Assembly: GCF_003284895.1 (NCBI RefSeq)
Contig: NZ_QMDV01000002.1
Location: 124,001-188,000 of the forward strand
Direction: 5' to 3'
From: Pontibacter arcticus
GTDB lineage: Bacteria; Bacteroidota; Bacteroidia; Cytophagales; Hymenobacteraceae
Length of the DNA: 64,000 bases
How positions within the stretch are numbered: the stretch's first letter is position 1; each line of letters starts with the position of its first letter. The translations under genes were made by a program, and so were the position numbers. The notes under the pieces are model-generated. The model was given only the letters and a program-made list of their open reading frames with translations. It was not told where the DNA came from and searched no databases. Positions 1-8,729 of this stretch are shown here, in pieces.

Positions 1-198
1 ACCACCGAAGCCAACATCATCATCCGGACAAAGAAAAACGCCTTAACCATACCACGCGAGTACCTCCTGGACAGCTCGTATGTACTTACCGAAAACGACG
101 AAAAAATAAAAGTTAAAACCGGCCTGAAAGATTACCGGAAAGTGGAGATACTGGATGGACTTACCAAAGAACAGGTGCTCGTAAAACCGGTGCAATGA
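1..198 (+). CDS. Efflux periplasmic adaptor, C-terminal end (partial)
   Basis: Only the last 65 codons are in the window; the reading frame is open from base 1 and stops with TGA at 196-198. The translated piece (IPREYLL, then VKTGLKD, then VEILDGL, ending VKPVQ) has the pattern of the C-terminal beta-domain of HlyD/MacA-type adaptors, where an 'I P ... V ... V x T G L ... V E I x x G L' series is usual. It overlaps the next gene by an ATGA, so the adaptor, permease and ATPase are probably translated as one unit. By family knowledge such proteins join an inner-membrane pump to an outer-membrane channel. The substrate cannot be read from this fragment. Confidence 0.7.
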   Translation, partial: TTEANIIIRTKKNALTIPREYLLDSSYVLTENDEKIKVKTGLKDYRKVEILDGLTKEQVLVKPVQ

Positions 199-1454
199 AC
201 AAAAAACTGATCATCAGCATAGCAAAGTCGTTGTTACTGGCGCGCTGGCGGCAAAGCCTGGTTGCTGCGGTGGGTGTTACCTTCAGTATTGCCATGTTTA
301 TTACACTGCTGGGTTTCATGACAGGCTTAAACGACCTGCTGGATGGCCTTATCCTGAACCGGACACCTCACATACGTCTCTACAATCAAATAAAGCCCAG
401 CGAAAACCAACCTGTAAATGCAGCAGCTGAGTTCAAAGATTCTTACAACTTCATCCATTCGGTAAAGGCTGGTATTACGCGCCAGGAGCTTTATAACAGC
501 GGCCCGGTTATGCAGGCTGTGAAAGCAGATGCGCGCGTGGTGGGGGCAGCACCAAAATTAACGGCGCAGGTTTTTTTTAACGAAGGCACCATCGATATTA
601 CAGGCGTGATAAATGGCATCGAAGTAGAGGAGGAGATGCGCCTTTTTAACTTCCGGGATTATGTAACGGCCGGTTCTGCCATTGATGTAAAAAATGTAGC
701 CAACAGCATTATTCTGGGCAAAGGCCTGGCCGACATCCTGGTTGCCGATATTGGCGATGTGGTGCAGGTTACAACGGCACAGGGCGAGCGTTTTCCGCTT
801 AAAGTGGTGGGCTACTTTCAGTCCGGCATTCAGGAGATAGACAAAGTACAGAGTTTCGCATCCATTGGCACCACCCAGAAGCTGCTGGGCAAACCCGCCA
901 ACTACATCACCGATATACAGATAAAACTTACTGACCTGAACCTGGCGCCTGCCGTTGCTAAAGAATATACAACGCTTTTTGACGTGGATGCAGAAGATAT
1001 ACAAACGGCAAATTCGCAGTTCGAGACGGGCAGTTCGGTGCGCACGCTTATTTCTTATGCCGTTGGTATTACGCTGCTTGTGGTGGCGGGCTTCGGTATT
1101 TTTAACATCCTGAACATGATGATCTATGAAAAAATGGATTCCATCGCCATCCTGAAAGCCACTGGTTTTTCGGGTTCAGATGTAAACGCCATTTTTATCG
1201 TGATCGCGCTAAGTATAGGTTTTTTCGGCGGGCTGGTTGGGCTGGTACTGGGCCTGGTTTTTTCCCTGATCATCGACCAGATTCCGTTTGTAACAGCAGC
1301 GCTGCCAACCGTCACGACTTACCCGGTAAATTACAGCCCGATGTTTTATATTATCGGCGGCGTGTTCTCGCTGGTAACCATGTATTTTGCAGGTTTTTTT
1401 CCGGCGCGCAAAGCCAGCAAAGTAGATCCCGTCGAAATTATCCGGGGCAAATAA
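195..1454 (+). CDS. ABC transporter permease, FtsX/MacB type
   Basis: A 419-residue inner-membrane permease. One hydrophobic segment near residues 20-45 is followed by a large periplasmic domain (about 45-280), then three segments near 285-310, 332-362 and 380-405, the usual 1+3 layout of FtsX-domain permeases of the MacB/LolCE class. The C-terminus (FFPARKASKVDPVEIIRGK) is the family's typical 'P A x x A s x l d P v e a L R' end. The start ATG overlaps the stop of the upstream adaptor, and the ATPase gene follows 45 bases later, so the three proteins probably form one MacAB-like mechanotransmission complex with ATPase and permease as separate chains. Whether it exports a drug, peptide or lipoprotein is unknown. 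Confidence 0.88.
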   Translation: MNKKLIISIAKSLLLARWRQSLVAAVGVTFSIAMFITLLGFMTGLNDLLDGLILNRTPHIRLYNQIKPSENQPVNAAAEFKDSYNFIHSVKAGITRQELYNSGPVMQAVKADARVVGAAPKLTAQVFFNEGTIDITGVINGIEVEEEMRLFNFRDYVTAGSAIDVKNVANSIILGKGLADILVADIGDVVQVTTAQGERFPLKVVGYFQSGIQEIDKVQSFASIGTTQKLLGKPANYITDIQIKLTDLNLAPAVAKEYTTLFDVDAEDIQTANSQFETGSSVRTLISYAVGITLLVVAGFGIFNILNMMIYEKMDSIAILKATGFSGSDVNAIFIVIALSIGFFGGLVGLVLGLVFSLIIDQIPFVTAALPTVTTYPVNYSPMFYIIGGVFSLVTMYFAGFFPARKASKVDPVEIIRGK

Positions 1455-1499
1455 AGTATAAATCAGCGTTGCGTTATACTTGCCGAAAACACGTTCATC

Positions 1500-2180
1500 A
1501 TGCAGGATATCATTTTAGAAGCCAGGCACATCAATAAGTATTTTCATGATCCGGTTACAACCCAGGTACTGACGGATGTGTCGTTTTCGATCCGTAAAGG
1601 TGAGTTTACGTCCGTGATTGGGAAGTCGGGTTCCGGGAAATCAACACTGCTCTATATTTTGTCTACAATGGATACCGATTACGAAGGCGAAGTGTTGATC
1701 GATCAGGAATCTATGGCTAATAAAACCGATAAAGCACTGGCCCTGATCCGCAACGAAAAGATCGGTTTTGTGTTCCAGTTTCATTATCTGCTAAACGAGT
1801 TTTCGGTGCTCCGCAATGTGATGCTGCCCGGTTTAAAGCTGGGCAAGTACAGCGCCCAGGAAGTAGAGCATAACGCCATGCAGCGCCTCGAAATGCTGGG
1901 CATCGGACACCTGGCCACCAAAATGGCGAATAAAATTTCGGGTGGCGAAAAGCAGCGGGTGGCCATTGCACGCGCGTTGGTAAACAACCCGCACATCATC
2001 ATGGGCGACGAACCTACCGGTAACCTGGACAAAAAGAACAGCGAAATTGTGTTTGATATTTTCAGGGAACTGACGCAGGAGCACAACCAGACTTTGTTAA
2101 TTGTAACCCACGATCAAAGCTTTGCGGAAAGAACAGGCCGCATCCTGGAGATGGAAGATGGCAAATTGATCAGCGGCTAG
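1500..2180 (+). CDS. ABC transporter ATP-binding protein, LolD/MacB type
   Basis: A 226-residue cytoplasmic ATPase that should power the FtsX permease encoded just upstream. Visible motifs in order: Walker A GKSGSGKST near residues 41-49, Q-loop in FVFQFHYL near 90-97, signature SGGEKQRVAIARAL near 143-156, Walker B IIMGDEP near 161-170, and the H-loop histidine in VTHDQ near 200. The length and the 'FQFHYLLNEF' Q-loop context are typical of LolD/MacB/FtsE-like ATPases rather than importers. It is convergent with the next gene, the two stops being only about six bases apart, and no terminator is visible between them. Confidence 0.9.
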   Translation: MQDIILEARHINKYFHDPVTTQVLTDVSFSIRKGEFTSVIGKSGSGKSTLLYILSTMDTDYEGEVLIDQESMANKTDKALALIRNEKIGFVFQFHYLLNEFSVLRNVMLPGLKLGKYSAQEVEHNAMQRLEMLGIGHLATKMANKISGGEKQRVAIARALVNNPHIIMGDEPTGNLDKKNSEIVFDIFRELTQEHNQTLLIVTHDQSFAERTGRILEMEDGKLISG

Positions 2181-2186
2181 CCAATG

Positions 2187-2912
2187 CTACCATTCCGGTT
2201 CATCTTCGTCATCATCAAATTCATACTTTTCCAGGTAATCAGTTTTGGCCAGCAAGGCATCGATCAGCGGCTGGTTTGTTTCTTCGTAGATCAGTTCGCC
2301 GCGCAGCAGAAACCTGTTGGCATCCAGCAGTACTTCATAAATAGGGGTATGGATGTGCTTTGGGATCTTAAATAAACGCGGGTCGTGCTTAGTAAAAGGC
2401 GTGGCAATTTTGGAGCTGAACAAATAAGGGATCAGCGTTTTAGAGCAGCTGATGGCAATGCGGTGGATTTCGTTCTCCTCAAAGTATGATTGCAGCCGCT
2501 CGTTTATATTCTCGAAAAACTCCATCGTTTCGCCTAACCGCACTCTAGAGCCAGCTCTCGATTTGCCTTTGGTTTTAAGGTATTTGATCTGGCTTTTGCC
2601 CTGCTTTTTCCGGACCATGTACGAACGGAATACTTTATGATCGAGACACCTTCCGTTCTCAAAATAGCCCAGCGCGCAGTTACCAGATTGCACCAGCAGG
2701 ATCACATAATGTACCGGATCATCCGGCTGCGACTTTAAGTTCGGCGGAGATATCGTCAGTGGCAACCGAAAGTATAGCTGATCTTGCCCGGCATTATCTG
2801 TTACAACCAGCCGGTGTTTTTCAGGTTCGTAGGTAGTTTTGAACGCAGATGTCTCCAGTGTGCGGAGCAGCTGGCGCGCGATCTCTTCGGGTATGTAGCG
2901 GTTCACTGGCAT
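2187..2912 (-). CDS. VLRF1-domain protein, candidate peptidyl-tRNA release factor
   Basis: A 241-residue protein if started at the ATG at 2912; a longer form would need a TTG at 2963. The central part reads HKVFRSYMVRKKQGKSQ followed by a glycine/serine-rich basic stretch (KGKSRAGSRVRLGE), which closely follows the VLRF1 domain of eukaryotic Vms1/ANKZF1: 'R Y t v R r K Q G g S Q ... k s a G s x l R r'. The glutamine of the GxxQ motif (residue 108 here) is the residue that family uses to release nascent chains from tRNA on stalled 60S subunits. The C-terminus is very acidic (EFDDDEDEPEW). I infer a ribosome-rescue role in a bacterium; a nearby partner gene is not seen. The gene is divergent from the small exported protein at 3152. 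Confidence 0.75.
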   Translation of the reverse strand: MPVNRYIPEEIARQLLRTLETSAFKTTYEPEKHRLVVTDNAGQDQLYFRLPLTISPPNLKSQPDDPVHYVILLVQSGNCALGYFENGRCLDHKVFRSYMVRKKQGKSQIKYLKTKGKSRAGSRVRLGETMEFFENINERLQSYFEENEIHRIAISCSKTLIPYLFSSKIATPFTKHDPRLFKIPKHIHTPIYEVLLDANRFLLRGELIYEETNQPLIDALLAKTDYLEKYEFDDDEDEPEW

Positions 2913-3151
2913 TTCTGGTTCAAGCTTACGTATTTTCCCTGAAATTGCAAGGAGCTTTACCAAAGTATACTTTACATTTCTGATGGGTTTATACTTTCCT
3001 TAACTGCCCCCAGCACCTCAGAACAGGCTATTTATAAGCAGCTACATTTTCCCTGTAATTGATGTGGTAATGTACTCTAAATAAGTGCTATATATCCGGT
3101 TATACTTGATGGGTACGCGTATACAAAGTATACTCTAAAGTATAGCAAATT

Positions 3152-3535
3152 ATGAAAACCAAGACCTTACTATTATCTGTTTTTCTGGGAGTTACGATGT
3201 TGCTGACAACTCATGTCATGGCGCAGAGTCAGGAACAAACCAGAGAGCAAATCGAGATGAATAAGGAGAAGCAGCGCCAGGACAAACAACGCCTAAGCGA
3301 TGCAAAAGACCTTAAAAAAGAATCCAAAAAATCAGCAAACGAATCGAAAGAACGTGCCCGTGAAGCCAAAGCTATTTCCAAAGAAGCGAATCGTGTGGAA
3401 GATGATGCCTCGGATGCAGCAAAGCAGGCAAACAGAGCTGTAAAATCAGAAGAAAAAGCCCAGCGCAACCGCGAAAAAGCTGACAAACAAGCTAAAAAAG
3501 CTGCCCGCGCCAGCCAGAAATCGATCGATAACTAA
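3152..3535 (+). CDS. Small exported lysine/glutamate/alanine-rich protein
   Basis: A 127-residue protein with a clear signal peptide (MKTKTLLLSVFLGVTMLLTT, cleavage probably after HVMA-Q at residue 25). The mature part consists almost only of K, E, A, R, Q, S, D and N, with heptad-like spacing, so it should be one long, highly charged helix or coiled coil in the periplasm. I recognise no family. An overlapping reverse frame is open only because of the biased composition. Two copies of the AAGTATA heptamer lie just before the start, and a terminator follows at 3704. Function unknown. Confidence 0.6.
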   Translation: MKTKTLLLSVFLGVTMLLTTHVMAQSQEQTREQIEMNKEKQRQDKQRLSDAKDLKKESKKSANESKERAREAKAISKEANRVEDDASDAAKQANRAVKSEEKAQRNREKADKQAKKAARASQKSIDN

Positions 3536-3622
3536 ATGGTAGTTGTTGCTTGATCTATACTTCAGTTAACAAGTATGATTTGGTTTATACTTGCTTTGTG
3601 TGATAAACACACATGCCGCACC

Positions 3623-3649
3623 GCCATTGTTGGTGTTTTCACCAATAAC
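3623..3649. repeat. Single copy of the GTTGGTG-TTTT-CACCAAC palindrome
   Basis: The sequence reads ATTGTTGGTG, TTTTC, ACCAATAAC: two 8-9 base arms around a TTTT loop. It matches the first half of the bipartite repeats at 53460-53602 and 55186-55311, but its second half is degraded or missing. It lies in a 448-base gene-free stretch (3536-3983) that also holds a terminator and an inverted-repeat pair. Confidence 0.6.
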
Positions 3650-3703
3650 TCTGCTTTATCAATGAGTGCTTGATACTACTCACCTACAAATAGATCATAC
3701 TTT

Positions 3704-3740
3704 AAAAGCGACTATTCCAAACCGGGATAGTCGCTTTTTT
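3704..3740 (+). terminator. Hairpin terminator
   Basis: Arms AAAAGCGACTAT (3704-3715) and ATAGTCGCTTTT (3727-3738) pair perfectly and the downstream arm runs into a T tract. It is 170 bases after the small exported protein gene and could also act weakly in reverse, since the upstream arm starts with four A. Confidence 0.7.
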
Positions 3741-3794
3741 ATAGTTTAAATTCAGATTGTTATTTGAACAACTATATTACTTCGGATGCTGGCA

Positions 3795-3920
3795 ACCCAC
3801 CCCTAACCCCTCCCGGGAGGGGAATATTTCTGTGGAAGTAAGCATCCTTTATATATCCCCTTCAAAGTACTTTCAGAAGTAAGTATAAATTTCCCCTCCC
3901 TGGAGGGGTTAGGGGTGGGT
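3795..3920. repeat. MITE-like pair of CCACCCC inverted repeats without a gene
   Basis: A left arm of 29 bases (3795-3823) starting ACCCACCCCTAACCCCTCC and a right arm (3892-3920) that is its reverse complement at 28 of 29 positions enclose 68 bases of unrelated AT-rich DNA. Each arm is itself a short palindrome (CCCCTCC/GGAGGGG). The arms resemble the first 20 bases of the terminal inverted repeats around the DUF559 gene at 28924-29417, so this may be a non-coding derivative of that element. No target duplication was seen. Confidence 0.65.
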
Positions 3921-3983
3921 AAAACTTGCCGGTGTCAGTTTTATACTTTTACAATCTATAAAACTGGATTCCAAAGTATAAAC

Positions 3984-6524
3984 TTACTGTACTAACAGTT
4001 GCTTCAGGAAGGGGGCTGTTTTACTGTCCGGTGAGGCTGCAACCTGTGCGGGTGTGCCGGCTGCTACAATTCGTCCGCCTTCTTCACCTGCGCCCGGCCC
4101 GACATCTATTACCCAATCACTGTCAGCCACCACACGCATGGTATGTTCTACCACCACCACAGTATTGCCGGCATCAACCAGGTTATTTAACTGCGCTAGC
4201 AGCTTTTCTACGTCGGCGGGGTGTAGGCCGGTTGTTGGCTCATCGAGTATATAAAGGGTGTTGCCGCGCTGGGCTTTTTGTAGTTCTGTGGCCAGTTTGA
4301 TGCGTTGCGCTTCCCCACCCGAAAGCTCTGTTGCCGGCTGGCCCAGACGTAAATAACCCAACCCAACTTCGCGCAGCACAGACAGTGCCCGGTGTATGAG
4401 TGGTTCTTCTTCAAAAAACGAATGGGCAGCATCTACCGTCATGTTCAGTACATCGGCAATATTCTTATTGCGGTACAAAACTTCGAGGGTAGCAGCATTG
4501 TACCGCGCTCCGTGGCAGACAGGGCAGGGAGCATACACGCTTGGCAGAAAAAGCAGTTCGACCATGACAAAACCTTCGCCCTGGCAGTTTTCGCAGCGGC
4601 CTTTAGCCACGTTAAACGAGAAACGGCCGGCATCATACTTGCGCGCACGCGCCATTGGCGTGGCCGCAAAAAGCTTGCGAACATAATCGAAAAGGCCGGT
4701 GTAGGTGGCCATGTTGGAGCGGGGCGTGCGACCAATCGGTTTCTGGTCTACGCGCACCAGTCGTTTTATACTTTCCATACCTGCGGTTATATAACCACCG
4801 GTTTCCTGCGGTTCTGTCCGTTCGAGTGTATCGGTTTCTTCTTCTTCCAATGGCAACGCATGGCCCAGGTGTTCGGCTACCAACTCCACTAAGACCTGGC
4901 TTACCAAACTCGATTTGCCTGACCCGGACACGCCTGTTACGGTTGTAAACACACCCAGCGGAAAAGCAGCTTCTAAGTTGATCAGGTTATTTCTGGTAAC
5001 ACCAGCCAGCTTAAGCCAGCCCATTGGTTGGCGTGGGGTACGTGCAGGCAAAGTAAGTTCTCCGAAAAGATAAGGTGCTGTGCGGGAAGTGGTTATTTGT
5101 TGCAAACCCTGCGGCGGACCGCTGTATAAGATCTGGCCGCCTTTTTCGCCGGCATCCGGGCCTACATCTACCAGCCAGTCGGCGTGCCGGATAATGTCCA
5201 GGTTATGCTCTACCACAAACAGCGAGTTTCCGGCTTTCTTCAGACCTTCCAGTGCTTTTAAAAGTGCCAGCGTATCGGAAGGGTGCAGCCCTGCAGACGG
5301 TTCATCCAACACATATACAACCCCAAACAAATGCGAGTAAAGCTGGGTGGCAAGCCGTAGCCGTTGCAACTCCCCCGGCGACAAGGTAGGCGTGCTGCGC
5401 TCCAGTGAAAGGTATCCCAGGCCCAGATCGAGCAATACCTGTATGCGCGCTACCAGATCCTGGGTAATGCGTTGTGCAACAATGGCCTGCTCCGGATGGT
5501 CGGTTTGCTGCTGAGAGTTTAGGTTGGCTGTGCCATCAGTATAAGGAATAAGTATACTTGCCATCCGTTTAAGCGGCAACCTGGACAGCTCTGTTATATC
5601 ATACCCGGCAAATTTAACCGATAAAGATTCGGGGCGCAGGCGCTTGCCCTGGCAATTGGGGCAATCTGTACTGAGCATATATTGCTGCACCCGCTTCTTC
5701 ATTTGGGGGCTGTTGGTGTTGGCAAACGTATGGAACACATGGCGGCGCGCGCTACTGAACGTGCCCATATAATTTGGTTCTTCTTTGCGTTTGAGGGCGC
5801 GTTGGGTTTGCTCTGGTGTGTAACCCGGATAAACCGGCGCTACAGGCTGTTCCTCTGTAAACAAGATCCAGTCGCGGTCTTTTTGCGGAAGTTCGCGCCA
5901 GGGAGTATCTACATCAAAGCCAAGCGTAACCAGAATGTCGCGCTGGTTTTGCCCGCCCCAGGCTGTTGGCCAGGCCGCAATAGCTCGCTCGCGTATAGTA
6001 AGCGAGTCGTCGGGTACCATTGATTTTTCAGTTACTTCATAGATGCGGCCCAGGCCATGGCAAACCGGGCAGGCACCTTCTGCGGTGTTGGGAGAGAACG
6101 CTTCGGCGTAAATAATGGATTGTCCCGCCGGGTAATCGCCCGCCCTGGAGTACAGCATTCGTACCAAGTTAGAAAGCGTAGTAACACTGCCCACCGAAGA
6201 GCGGGTAGTTGGCGTGCCACGTTGCTGCTGCAAAGCCACTGCAGGCGGCAAACCTTCAATGGCGTCTACTTCCGGCACTGCCATCTGGTGAAACAAGCGC
6301 CGCGCATACGGCGAAACAGACTCCAGGTAACGGCGCTGCGCTTCGGCGTACAGGGTGCCAAAAGCCAGCGAAGATTTGCCCGAACCGGAAACACCAGTAA
6401 AAACTACCAGCGCATCGCGCGGAATGGTAAGGTCTATATTTTTGAGGTTATGCTCGCGCGCGCCACGAACGGTTACATACCCTGTAAAGTTTTTTGCAGT
6501 TGAATTTGTTGGGTCTTTTGCCAT
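3984..6524 (-). CDS. UvrA-like ABC ATPase (UvrA2 class)
   Basis: An 846-residue protein from the ATG at 6524; an in-frame ATG at 6572 would add 16 unlikely residues. Two ABC modules are visible, each with Walker A GVSGSGKSS (near residue 44 and near 540). The first signature is LSPGELQRLRLA, where proline replaces the usual second glycine, and the second is the standard LSGGEAQRIKLA. Zinc-binding CPVCHG, CPNCQG and CENCQGEG...CPVCHG pairs are present. It is about 100 residues shorter than housekeeping UvrA (about 940), as in the UvrA2/DrrC group, which by family knowledge often lacks the UvrB-binding region and is linked to DNA-damage or drug tolerance. No uvrB or drug-synthesis gene is next to it. 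The classification as UvrA2 is by length and is an inference. Confidence 0.85.
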   Translation of the reverse strand: MAKDPTNSTAKNFTGYVTVRGAREHNLKNIDLTIPRDALVVFTGVSGSGKSSLAFGTLYAEAQRRYLESVSPYARRLFHQMAVPEVDAIEGLPPAVALQQQRGTPTTRSSVGSVTTLSNLVRMLYSRAGDYPAGQSIIYAEAFSPNTAEGACPVCHGLGRIYEVTEKSMVPDDSLTIRERAIAAWPTAWGGQNQRDILVTLGFDVDTPWRELPQKDRDWILFTEEQPVAPVYPGYTPEQTQRALKRKEEPNYMGTFSSARRHVFHTFANTNSPQMKKRVQQYMLSTDCPNCQGKRLRPESLSVKFAGYDITELSRLPLKRMASILIPYTDGTANLNSQQQTDHPEQAIVAQRITQDLVARIQVLLDLGLGYLSLERSTPTLSPGELQRLRLATQLYSHLFGVVYVLDEPSAGLHPSDTLALLKALEGLKKAGNSLFVVEHNLDIIRHADWLVDVGPDAGEKGGQILYSGPPQGLQQITTSRTAPYLFGELTLPARTPRQPMGWLKLAGVTRNNLINLEAAFPLGVFTTVTGVSGSGKSSLVSQVLVELVAEHLGHALPLEEEETDTLERTEPQETGGYITAGMESIKRLVRVDQKPIGRTPRSNMATYTGLFDYVRKLFAATPMARARKYDAGRFSFNVAKGRCENCQGEGFVMVELLFLPSVYAPCPVCHGARYNAATLEVLYRNKNIADVLNMTVDAAHSFFEEEPLIHRALSVLREVGLGYLRLGQPATELSGGEAQRIKLATELQKAQRGNTLYILDEPTTGLHPADVEKLLAQLNNLVDAGNTVVVVEHTMRVVADSDWVIDVGPGAGEEGGRIVAAGTPAQVAASPDSKTAPFLKQLLVQ

Positions 6525-6643
6525 GAAAGAGGATACGAATCTATACGAAAGTAGAGGCTTCAGCAAAGCCATCAGTTGTAAACCGTCTTTTACTAAAATA
6601 GCAGCAGAATGGTTGGTGTGGAAGTATAAACAGGCGTAAACAA

Positions 6644-6678
6644 AAAATCCCTGCAGGTTATCGGCCTGCAGGGATTTT
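6644..6678 (-). terminator. Strong hairpin terminator after the subtilase gene
   Basis: Perfect 14-base arms AAAATCCCTGCAGG (6644-6657) and CCTGCAGGGATTTT (6665-6678) around a 7-base loop. On the minus strand the stem is followed by a T run, directly after the stop of the subtilase gene and before the uvrA2 promoter region. Confidence 0.85.
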
Positions 6679-6695
6679 GATGAGTGTATTTATAC

Positions 6696-8222
6696 TTAGT
6701 TTGTAACGGCACGGAAGGCATTTACTCTGCCATAGCCATACTGCGGATCGCGACCTGGTTTGCCCAGGTCATCTGCTGATTCGCGAAGTTTGGCAAGTAC
6801 TTGTGCCGGATTCATGCTGCCGCCATTTTTACTGATGATCAGGGCAGCTACACCTGTTGCATGCGGTGCAGCCATACTTGTACCCACAGACCAATAGTAA
6901 GAAGCTGTGCCTGGTGCCAGGTTGCTGCCCGCACTGAACACATAATCGAATACATACGCATACTGGCGAACACCACCGATCGTCACGATTTCGTTACCCG
7001 GATACTGGTAATCACCGCCTGGTGCTGCAAAATGAACATCAGATGTACCGTAGTTAGAGTAAGAAGCTAAATGATCCATGAAGGTAGAGTAGGGGTTAAG
7101 CGCCCAGCCACGTGGAGCAGTTGCGGAAATGGAGATTACGCCAGTTGAGCCCGATGGTAAATGTACCAGCGACTTATCTACGTTACCATCATTGGCTTCG
7201 TTACCGGCAGATGCAATTACTGTTACGCCGTTTTTGGTAGCATAACTTGTAACACGGCTAAGCGCTACGAGTAATTCCTGCGTTGCTTTGGTATCACTTA
7301 CAATAAAGTCATCAGACGGATCGTCCGGAGTGCCGTTATCATCCAGGAATTTACCGTTACGTGGCAAAGCAGCACCAATACTCATGTTGATCACATCAGC
7401 TCCCTGGTTTGTAGCGTGGATAATACCATCCATGATCCAGGAGAATGCTCCGGAACCTGAGTCACGCAATACTTTTACCAGTATCAGTTTTGCCTGTGGA
7501 GCTACACCGATAATACCGATGCCGTTATCTGCAGCAGCAATAGTGCCGGCTGTATGAGAACCGTGGCTACCAACGCCTGGCAGGGCATAGCCTAATTGTT
7601 CGCCTACAACAAAGTTTTTGCTGGCGGCCATGTCAATATTAGGGGCAAGGTCCGGGTGGTCCAGGTCGAAACCGGAATCAAGCACAGCTACCCGTACACC
7701 CTCGCCGCGTACGCCTGTGTTCCATGCTTCTGATGCCTTGATGGCAGCATGTCCCCACTGCAGGTCAAAATAACGGTCGTTGTCGCCGCTGGCAGGAGGG
7801 GTACCAAAATCTTCCAGGGTAATGATCTTCTCATCTTCCGGGTTAAACCATTGGATGTTAAGGTCACGTACCACCGAGCGTACACCGGCAATTTTACCAG
7901 CTTTAGCTGCAAAAGCAGGGTCATCAGAATAAACGGTGGCAACACCGGCTTCTGTCATCAGGCTGGTAACCTGTCCGTTAGCAGCAGCCAGGTTATTAGC
8001 CAGGCCTGCAGGCAGTTTTTCGCCCGTAGAAAGTACGATGTAGTGTTTAGACCGGAAAGAAATTTTTGAATTTGTGGCCCCTGTTACGGCGCTGGTTGCG
8101 CTTTGGCTAAGCTGAGAAGAAGGTTCAGCCAGTTCGTTATCCTGGCTACAGCCAAATAAGCCTGCAAAAGCAAACATAACCGGCAGCACTAACTTCGTCG
8201 GGGTTAACTTTTTGTTATCCAT
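6696..8222 (-). CDS. Subtilisin-like S8 serine peptidase, lipoprotein
   Basis: A 508-residue protein from the ATG at 8222 (a TTG three codons earlier is less likely). Residues 1-25 form a lipoprotein signal with lipobox LFGC (Cys25), so it should be anchored to an envelope membrane. Residues about 55-125 resemble an inhibitor-type propeptide. The peptidase domain has the catalytic triad Asp182 (VLDSGFD), His223 (GSHTAGT) and Ser449 (GTSMAAPH), with the oxyanion Asn341 in ASAGNE. It ends about 40 residues after the Ser motif, so there is no C-terminal sorting domain. It stands alone with its own terminator. By family knowledge it is a general endopeptidase; the substrate is unknown. Confidence 0.9.
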   Translation of the reverse strand: MDNKKLTPTKLVLPVMFAFAGLFGCSQDNELAEPSSQLSQSATSAVTGATNSKISFRSKHYIVLSTGEKLPAGLANNLAAANGQVTSLMTEAGVATVYSDDPAFAAKAGKIAGVRSVVRDLNIQWFNPEDEKIITLEDFGTPPASGDNDRYFDLQWGHAAIKASEAWNTGVRGEGVRVAVLDSGFDLDHPDLAPNIDMAASKNFVVGEQLGYALPGVGSHGSHTAGTIAAADNGIGIIGVAPQAKLILVKVLRDSGSGAFSWIMDGIIHATNQGADVINMSIGAALPRNGKFLDDNGTPDDPSDDFIVSDTKATQELLVALSRVTSYATKNGVTVIASAGNEANDGNVDKSLVHLPSGSTGVISISATAPRGWALNPYSTFMDHLASYSNYGTSDVHFAAPGGDYQYPGNEIVTIGGVRQYAYVFDYVFSAGSNLAPGTASYYWSVGTSMAAPHATGVAALIISKNGGSMNPAQVLAKLRESADDLGKPGRDPQYGYGRVNAFRAVTN

Positions 8223-8639
8223 ACTACACAATAAGGTTGAGGTGAAAGAATTATAAGAGAATTATTAAATGCTGAAAAAGGATGCCAGACGGCGAAACAG
8301 AGGATTTGTGGTTATGTGTGATTAACCAATCGTTTCTCATCATACTATCTTATTGTTAAACTGAAAGTAGAGCCTTATACTATGGTTGCGTGTAAGGGTT
8401 ACACGTTCATTATGAATAAGTTAACGATGTTTAAACAGTAAAATAAGACAGGCAGGTATATACCTATTCTCTAATAAATCTGAAGTATAAAATTACTTGT
8501 TACCTGTGTGCTATAGCTTGTGTTATACCTTGCCAAAGTTATACTTTTACCAAGGGCGAAGAAGAATCCAAAAAAAGATAAAAAAATTTAAAAAAAATAT
8601 GGCAGCCAACCTGTTCAGCCTGGGTTTCTGGTCAGCTAC
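8223..8639. other. Gene-free stretch between divergent-oriented units
   Basis: About 420 bases with no supported reading frame. It holds the upstream region of the subtilase gene, several AAGTATA/TATACTT heptamers (for example near 8483 and 8541) and an A-rich run near 8570-8600. I see no RNA fold or repeat other than these. Confidence 0.5.
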
Positions 8640-8684
8640 AAAAAAGCAGCAAGTATAAGTAGGCCGGATACTTACTGCTTTTTT
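8640..8684 (-). terminator. Hairpin terminator after the four-PAS kinase
   Basis: Arms AAAAAAGCAG-C-AAGTAT (8640-8656) and ATACTT-A-CTGCTTTTTT (8668-8684) pair with one mismatch. The stem contains an AAGTAT core and a U run follows on the minus strand, 45 bases after the kinase stop. Confidence 0.75.
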
Positions 8685-8729
8685 TAAGATGTGGTAAATA
8701 ACCTGACCTTTGTAAGGTATACCGTTTGG

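Noticed and set aside
3229..3486. Reverse frame of Ser/Phe/Ala-rich protein opposite the small exported protein
   Set aside because: Shadow of the Lys/Glu/Ala-rich gene; no signal or motif.
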